In this document: piece after piece, positions 61,666 to 64,000 of the stretch | How positions within the stretch are numbered: the stretch's first letter is position 1 | How the letters are laid out: each line of letters begins with the position of its first letter | The notes under the pieces: model-generated | Told to the model about the DNA's origin: nothing | The model's input: the letters and a program-made list of their open reading frames with translations, nothing else | The model's database searches: none | Translations under genes and position numbers: made by a program | DNA from: Pedobacter kyungheensis | Lineage (GTDB): Bacteria; Bacteroidota; Bacteroidia; Sphingobacteriales; Sphingobacteriaceae | Direction: 5' to 3' | Length of the DNA stretch: 64,000 nt | NCBI RefSeq assembly: GCF_000812965.1 | Contig: NZ_JSYN01000007.1 | Coordinates: forward strand, 62,001 to 126,000

Positions 61666-64000
61666 TTAAAAACTGATGTTGGCGCCAAAACTGTATTTCT
61701 TAATAAAAGGGTAAATACCACCGCTACCCAGATTCGCTGCTTCAGCATCCAACCCTTCGGGCAGGTGATCGAAAGTAAGCAGGTTTTCGCCTGAGAAGAA
61801 GATTCTGGCCTTCATCTTTTCTTTCAGCCATTTGGCCGGCAAGCTATAACCCAGCGATACATTTTTTAAACGCAGATAAGCCCCGTTAGACAGGTATTTG
61901 GTTTGTACCATGCGGCTGGTGCCCGTATTGCCCGATGCATTGGAGTACGAACGCGGGTAAAAGGCATTGGTGTTGGTTGGTGTCCAGTAATCGAGCTGAT
62001 GGGCATAAATACCGCTAAACTGATCCAGATAAGGGAAATAAACCTGGTTGCTGATCCAGATGTCGCGTTTCCCTACTCCGTTAATGAAGAAAGAAAAGTC
62101 GAAATTTTTGTAGGATGCGCTACCATTAAAACCAAACTGGAAACGGCGGTTGTTGTTACCGATAATGGTACGGTCGCCGGAGTTGGCCAGGGTATTGTTG
62201 CCGGTAAAAATGGTACCATCGTTATTTAAATCCACAAACCTGATGTCGCCGGGATTTTGGTTCACGCCACGGTAAGGGGCGATCCCTGGTAATAAGGTAC
62301 CGTTTTGCAGGTTGGCGTTCAGCGTTCCGGCAGCAAAATCGCCTGTACCGAAATAGCCCTGGGTAACGTAACCCCAGATGTCGCCAATTTTCTGTCCTAC
62401 AAAATAGTTGGAAATGGTGCCATCGCCGTTAAAATTAAGCAGGCCGCTTGGGTTGTTGTAATTGGTAATGTAAGCCTGGTTGTTAGAAAGGTTAAAATTA
62501 ACCGAATACCTGAAATCATTTAACTTATCGTTCCAGCCCAGGTTCAGTTCCCAGCCTTTTACCTTTAAATCGGCTACGTTCTGTAAAGGAGCTGCAGCAC
62601 CCAATATGGCCGAGAGTTCGTTGCTTGGGGCAAGCATGCCCAGTGTTTTGCGGATATAGGCATCAACCGAACCCGTTAAACGGTTGTTGAAGAAGCCAAA
62701 ATCAAGCCCGATGTTAGAAGTTTTTACGCGCTCCCAGGTAAAGCTGGCACTTACCAGCGCCGGTGGCGGAACGGTAACGCGCAATACCCCGGTTACCGGA
62801 TCAATCCAGGTAGAGTTGGCAGGTGAAGAAGCCGGGATGTATGGGTAATAATTCTGATCGCCATTGCTTTTTAGCACCACCTGGTTACCAATCTCTCCGT
62901 AAGAGGCCCTCAGTTTCAAGGCGGTAACGGTTGATTTGATGTTTCTCATAAACGATTCGCCCATTAGGTTCCAGCCGGCAGAAAAAGAAGGGAAAAAGCC
63001 AAAGCGGCTGCCCGAAGGAAAGCGCGAAGAACCATCATAACGGCCGGTAGCTTCGAAGAGATAACGACCATCATAATTGTAATTTAAGCGACCAAAGTAA
63101 CCCGAAACTGCATAGGAGGCAAAAGCATCGGTACTGGTAATGTTGCCGGTACTGCCCGCAATGGATGGCGAGCTCTGGCTGATTACCCCTAGCCTGTTTA
63201 CTTCAAAGTTGTTTTCGGTATTTTTCTCCTGATTGGTACCCAGTACGGCATCGAGGTTATGTTTTTGCCCTAATACGGTGCTGTAATTGGCATAAACGTT
63301 TACGGCATTATAGTTTACCCCATTGTTATAGCGGTTATAGCTGGAGTTTATGCTAATGGGCGATACGGTAAAGTTTAGCGGGTTAATGTATTGGTTTACC
63401 GTAGTCTGGATGGTGCGGTTGGTGTTAATCTGGTTAAAAGTATACTCTGTATTCAGTTTCAAACCCTTGGTAAAGTTGTACTGTAACTTTCCAAACAACC
63501 TTAAATTATTGTCTTTAGTAATGTTAAAAGGTTCCTTTTCTAAAATGTTGTTGGGTGTATTGTAAGGGAGCGATGAGCCATTGGGCGCAATACCATAATC
63601 GGTTGGCGCATAAGGACCATAGGTAATGGCGTTGTAAAACAAGCTGCCGTAATCTCTTGGGGTGTTTCTAACTGCGTTGTAATACAATATGTTAATGCTC
63701 GCAATCAGTTTCGAAGTCAGGTTGGTATTCAAGTAGGCATTCAGGTTATAGCGCGTATAAGCATCCGATTTGGTGGCCACAATCCCGTCCTGGTTGGTGT
63801 AACCGGTTGATACCCTGAAATTCGATTTCTCAGAACCTCCGCTAAAAGAGAGGTTGTGCAGTTGCTCAAAGCCACCCGGCATAAAGGAATTGTAAAGGTT
63901 GGTTTGCGCCAAAGGATATTGAATACCGCCCTGCGTGGCAATGCCCGATTCGGGAAACTGACCGGGATTTTGCTCGTACTGTTGCAGCAGCCCCATCCAG
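61666..64000 (-). CDS. SusC/RagA family TonB-linked transporter, partial (5' end beyond window)
   Basis: About 778 residues of the barrel part of a SusC are present. The reading frame stays open to the last base, so the N-terminal domain and plug are outside. Recognisable segments include LGLRASYGEIGN-like LKLRASYGEIGNQVVL, the repeated FFNNRLTGSVDAYIRKTLGML and the closing GAYLRLKNVSLGYSLPAKWL, LTFDHLPEGLDAEA and YSFGANISF. It starts a minus-strand operon susC-susD-sulfatase, with the susD start 60 bp after its stop codon. Confidence 0.93.
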   Translation of the reverse strand, partial: WMGLLQQYEQNPGQFPESGIATQGGIQYPLAQTNLYNSFMPGGFEQLHNLSFSGGSEKSNFRVSTGYTNQDGIVATKSDAYTRYNLNAYLNTNLTSKLIASINILYYNAVRNTPRDYGSLFYNAITYGPYAPTDYGIAPNGSSLPYNTPNNILEKEPFNITKDNNLRLFGKLQYNFTKGLKLNTEYTFNQINTNRTIQTTVNQYINPLNFTVSPISINSSYNRYNNGVNYNAVNVYANYSTVLGQKHNLDAVLGTNQEKNTENNFEVNRLGVISQSSPSIAGSTGNITSTDAFASYAVSGYFGRLNYNYDGRYLFEATGRYDGSSRFPSGSRFGFFPSFSAGWNLMGESFMRNIKSTVTALKLRASYGEIGNQVVLKSNGDQNYYPYIPASSPANSTWIDPVTGVLRVTVPPPALVSASFTWERVKTSNIGLDFGFFNNRLTGSVDAYIRKTLGMLAPSNELSAILGAAAPLQNVADLKVKGWELNLGWNDKLNDFRYSVNFNLSNNQAYITNYNNPSGLLNFNGDGTISNYFVGQKIGDIWGYVTQGYFGTGDFAAGTLNANLQNGTLLPGIAPYRGVNQNPGDIRFVDLNNDGTIFTGNNTLANSGDRTIIGNNNRRFQFGFNGSASYKNFDFSFFINGVGKRDIWISNQVYFPYLDQFSGIYAHQLDYWTPTNTNAFYPRSYSNASGNTGTSRMVQTKYLSNGAYLRLKNVSLGYSLPAKWLKEKMKARIFFSGENLLTFDHLPEGLDAEAANLGSGGIYPFIKKYSFGANISF

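Overview
The window comes from a Bacteroidota chromosome, most likely Sphingobacteriaceae and Pedobacter-like. Three things point there: several SusC/SusD outer-membrane uptake pairs with the leader style MKKLLQSLF, the gliding lipoprotein gene gldH beside a PSP1-domain gene, and AT-rich leaders lacking strong Shine-Dalgarno sequences with TAnnTTTG-like -7 boxes. The genus is my inference. No database search was run.

Region 1 (1-20.8 kb) is mostly core and housekeeping. It holds a DJ-1/PfpI-like protein with a Crp/Fnr-type regulator, two unknown membrane or lipoprotein genes, a YifB/ComM-type ATPase, ffh, a DUF5916 outer-membrane protein, a divergent AraC regulator and siderophore-interacting protein pair with candidate operators, a DUF3078 protein, and an overlapping pair (CarboxypepD_reg-like protein plus a small HExxH membrane protein). 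These are followed by two GH73-LysM peptidoglycan hydrolases, an O-methyltransferase and ruvX, then holB, the PSP1 gene and gldH, and convergent murF.

Region 2 (20.9-50 kb) is an array of five consecutive susC-susD pairs on the + strand, separated by hairpin terminators. Pair 1 is followed by an M14 metallocarboxypeptidase. Pair 2 carries a small lipoprotein, and pair 3 a DUF1735-type lipoprotein. Pairs 4 and 5 stand alone. No glycoside hydrolase, ECF sigma/anti-sigma pair or hybrid two-component regulator lies among them, so these are transport-dominated loci, possibly for peptides or for substrates cut by enzymes encoded elsewhere. Leaders of pairs 2 and 3 are colinear. Between pairs 4 and 5 lies a decayed or remodelled copy of a susC 5' end (44988-45113) behind its own imperfect palindrome. 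A structured, terminator-ended stretch at 33572-33713 lies between pairs 2 and 3 and may encode a small RNA.

Region 3 (50-56.5 kb) holds DoxX, an LD-carboxypeptidase, metG and a short-chain dehydrogenase, then a tRNA-Arg(CCT) gene. Two broken copies of that tRNA flank it, and both carry the same 28-bp hairpin insertion in the D-loop. An orphan ORF fragment and an unknown outer-membrane protein follow.

Region 4 (56.5-64 kb) is a minus-strand locus cut by the window end: susC (partial), susD, an S1-type sulfatase with a C-terminal PA14-like region, and a Tat-exported sugar-phosphate-isomerase-like protein. This suggests uptake and desulfation of a sulfated glycan or a similar sulfate ester.
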